From: Sedimentisphaerales bacterium
GTDB taxonomy: Bacteria > Planctomycetota > Phycisphaerae > Sedimentisphaerales > SM23-30
Length of the DNA stretch: 7,035 nucleotides
Assembly (NCBI GenBank): GCA_030636065.1
Contig: DAOVXR010000090.1
Coordinates: 1 to 7,035 of the forward strand
Reading direction: 5' to 3'
In this document: one piece after another, positions 5,729-7,035 of the stretch
Layout: each line of letters begins with the position of its first letter
Position numbering within the stretch: the stretch's first letter is position 1
Program-made: the position numbers and the translations under genes
Notes under the pieces: model-generated
What the model was told of the DNA's origin: nothing
What the model saw: only the letters and a program-made list of their open reading frames with translations
The model's database searches: none

Positions 5729-5803
5729 GGTGGGAGTAGCTCAGCTGGTTAGAGCACCAGGTTGTGGTCCTGGGGGTCGCGGGTTCGAATCCCGTCTCTC
5801 ACC
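5729..5803 (+). tRNA. tRNA-His (anticodon GTG)
   Basis: All cloverleaf arms are present: acceptor GTGGGAG/CTCTCAC (5730-5736 with 5796-5802), D arm GCTC/GAGC, anticodon arm CCAGG/CCTGG with loop TTGTGGT and anticodon GTG at 5764-5766, five-base extra loop, and T arm with TTCGAAT. Position 5729 supplies the extra G(-1) and 5803 the C73 that mark tRNA-His and are read by histidyl-tRNA synthetase. The 3' CCA is not encoded (CCT follows), so it must be added by the CCA enzyme. TTTTT at 5805-5809 follows directly and may end transcription. A perfect 7-bp inverted repeat, CCATATA/TATATGG (5712-5718 with 5724-5730), overlaps the 5' end. Confidence 0.97.
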
Positions 5804-5821
5804 CTTTTTCATACACATATT

Positions 5822-5849
5822 AAAAAAGCCCCCGCTTAACAGCGGGGGC
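5822..5849 (-). terminator. Intrinsic terminator of xerC
   Basis: GCCCCCGCT (5828-5836) and AGCGGGGGC (5841-5849) make a perfect 9-bp GC-rich stem with a TAAC loop. On the minus strand it is followed by six T (5827 to 5822). It lies 36 nt beyond the xerC stop. On the plus strand there is no T run, so it is oriented for xerC. Confidence 0.9.
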
Positions 5850-5885
5850 CGGTCGAATACTTCACGGGTTAATTTATAAGTCCGG

Positions 5886-6956
5886 CTAATAGCCAAACGG
5901 TTTTGCGGGGGGCGGCAAAGGCGGCTGCTCAGTTGCCGGGTTTTGCGCGTTTTCAAGCCCCATACGCGGGTGAGAATTATCATATTCTTTTTTCATTCTG
6001 TCAGTTGTCAAATGCGTATATATCTGAGTCGTGCTCAGCGACTGATGGCCAAGCAATTCCTGAACGACACGGAGATCGGCGCCATTATTGAGCATGTGAG
6101 TAGCGAAACTATGACGCAGGGTATGAGGGCTGATTCTGGAGTCGAGTCCGGCCATGAGAAGGTATTTGTCGAGTTTGCGCCGAACAGATCGGGTACTGAG
6201 CCTTTGGCCGTGTTTGTTGATGAACAGGGCCTGCTGGTCGAAGGTTTCCTTGCGGCGGTCCGAGTCGCGGAAGGTAAGGTATCGCTGGATCGACTGGAGG
6301 GCCGAAGAACCGATGGGCGAAAGTCGCTCCTTTTTGCCTTTTCCACGTATATGAAGGACTTCGCCAAGAAAATCAACATCGCTTAAATTAAGTCCCACCA
6401 ATTCGCTTACCCGTAGTCCACTGCTGTAAAGGGTCTCGATTATGGCACGGTCGCGGGCGCCAAGCATAGTATTAGTATCAGGGCAGTCGAGCAATTTGAC
6501 TATCTGTTCCATCTCAAGGCAGCGTGGCAGGCGTTTTTCCTGCTTTGGCGTACGAATCGAAGTAACCGGACTGCTGCCGATACGGCCGCGGCGGACCAAA
6601 AACTTATAAAAACTACGGAGTGTGGCCAGCTTTCTCGCTGTGGTGGCTTTGGAATAATTTTGTTCGTTCAGAAAAGCGAGGTAACCCCGAATCACCGTAA
6701 CGTCAGACTGGATCATCCTGGTATCGGTATCGACAGCCACAGCAGTGGCAATAATGCCGCCGGACTGACTGTCAGGCATCGGTGCTTCATCAGCGTTGGT
6801 TTTGCCAAAACCTGCTTCGGAAGAAGGCTCCTGCCGTGAAATATATCCACCAAACTGAATTAAGTCGGCACTATAACATTTAATGGTATGTACCGAAAAA
6901 TGTCTCTCGTAATTTAGGTATTCCAGAAATTCTCGAACTATCGGATATTCTTGCAT
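5886..6956 (-). CDS. xerC: Tyrosine recombinase XerC/XerD type
   Basis: Xer recombinases resolve chromosome dimers at dif near the replication terminus. Numbering from the ATG at 6956 gives 356 residues. The N-terminal SAM-like DNA-binding domain (about 1-140) starts QEYPIVREFLEYLNYERHFS. The catalytic domain has the complete set: Arg182 (SGLRVSEL), Lys206 (RGKGKKER), His278 and Arg281 (HTLRHSFATH), His304 (LLGHQSLSTTQ) and nucleophile Tyr313 (IYTH). Two oddities: an insertion of roughly 40 residues of low complexity inside the N-terminal domain (about 41-84), and a Pro-rich tail of about 25 residues after the usual HPR end, which makes it longer than the common 300. The ATG at 6956 is preferred over a GTG at 6998 because of its ribosome site. 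XerC rather than XerD is suggested by the YDNSHPR ending; this is not certain. It converges on tRNA-His, but the sequence looks housekeeping rather than phage integrase. Confidence 0.9.
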   Translation of the reverse strand: MQEYPIVREFLEYLNYERHFSVHTIKCYSADLIQFGGYISRQEPSSEAGFGKTNADEAPMPDSQSGGIIATAVAVDTDTRMIQSDVTVIRGYLAFLNEQNYSKATTARKLATLRSFYKFLVRRGRIGSSPVTSIRTPKQEKRLPRCLEMEQIVKLLDCPDTNTMLGARDRAIIETLYSSGLRVSELVGLNLSDVDFLGEVLHIRGKGKKERLSPIGSSALQSIQRYLTFRDSDRRKETFDQQALFINKHGQRLSTRSVRRKLDKYLLMAGLDSRISPHTLRHSFATHMLNNGADLRVVQELLGHQSLSTTQIYTHLTTDRMKKEYDNSHPRMGLENAQNPATEQPPLPPPAKPFGY

Positions 6957-6963
6957 TGTCAAG

Positions 6964-6972
6964 CCTTCCCTC
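6964..6972 (-). promoter_or_regulatory. Ribosome site that decides the xerC start
   Basis: On the minus strand GAGGGAAGG lies seven bases before the ATG at 6956, at correct spacing. The in-frame GTG at 6998 would add 14 residues (MWPGFSHSPREGLT) unlike Xer N-termini and has no such site. Confidence 0.75.
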
Positions 6973-7035
6973 GGCGAATGTGAAAATCCCGGCCACACGG
7001 GACAATATTATTATGTCGTCATTCGTTGTTGTTGT

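Noticed and set aside
5886..6379. Minus-strand 114-codon frame at 6035-6379
   Set aside because: It lies in another frame within xerC, and its Ser/Arg/Pro-rich composition is typical of a shadow frame.
5943..6386. 147-codon plus-strand open frame
   Set aside because: It is entirely antisense to the conserved catalytic part of xerC, has no family resemblance and no ribosome site.
5729..6956. Integrative element using tRNA-His as attachment site
   Set aside because: The adjacent recombinase looks like housekeeping Xer, no second copy of the tRNA 3' end was seen in the window, and no phage or plasmid genes are present.
6957..6998. Upstream GTG start of xerC adding 14 residues
   Set aside because: There is no ribosome site, the added residues do not resemble Xer N-termini, and the ATG at 6956 has a strong site.

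Overview
The window looks like chromosome of a Gram-negative-type, free-living bacterium. Gene content and protein flavour (a histidine-phosphatase-like gene directly in front of accD, an XerC with an expanded N-terminal linker, and hairpin-rich GC intergenic repeats) would fit a Phycisphaerae-like planctomycete. That placement is a low-confidence inference, because no lineage-specific marker is present.

Layout. On the plus strand lie truA (92-829, TTG start with a strong Shine-Dalgarno), then an AT-rich island (about 830-2415), then a GT4 glycosyltransferase (2416-3633). The island carries a small membrane protein (915-1157) with its own terminator and a 368-residue unknown protein (1287-2393). 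A 448-nt non-coding stretch (3634-4081) follows, holding a tandem 37-nt repeat, three GC-rich hairpins and a good sigma70-type promoter. That promoter drives a two-gene unit: a degenerate histidine-phosphatase-like protein (4082-4759), overlapping by ATGA, then accD (4756-5604). After accD comes a purine-rich nested palindrome (5597-5705), which contains both the accD stop codon and a near-consensus promoter for tRNA-His(GUG) (5729-5803). A tyrosine recombinase of the XerC/XerD type (5886-6956) is on the minus strand, converging on the tRNA and ended by a strong intrinsic terminator.

How the genes fit together. truA, accD, tRNA-His and xerC are housekeeping functions: tRNA pseudouridylation, the first step of fatty-acid synthesis, histidine decoding and chromosome dimer resolution. 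The glycosyltransferase probably serves surface polysaccharide or glycolipid synthesis.

Two parts deserve most attention. The first is the AT-rich island. Its larger protein carries an RNFLLH motif matching the RNxxxH signature of HEPN ribonucleases, followed by a four-cysteine C-terminal zinc-ribbon-like module, so it is a candidate defence or toxin gene. The second is the protein coupled to accD. It keeps the overall histidine-phosphatase framework but has alanine at both catalytic histidine positions and serine at the second arginine position, which suggests a pseudophosphatase.
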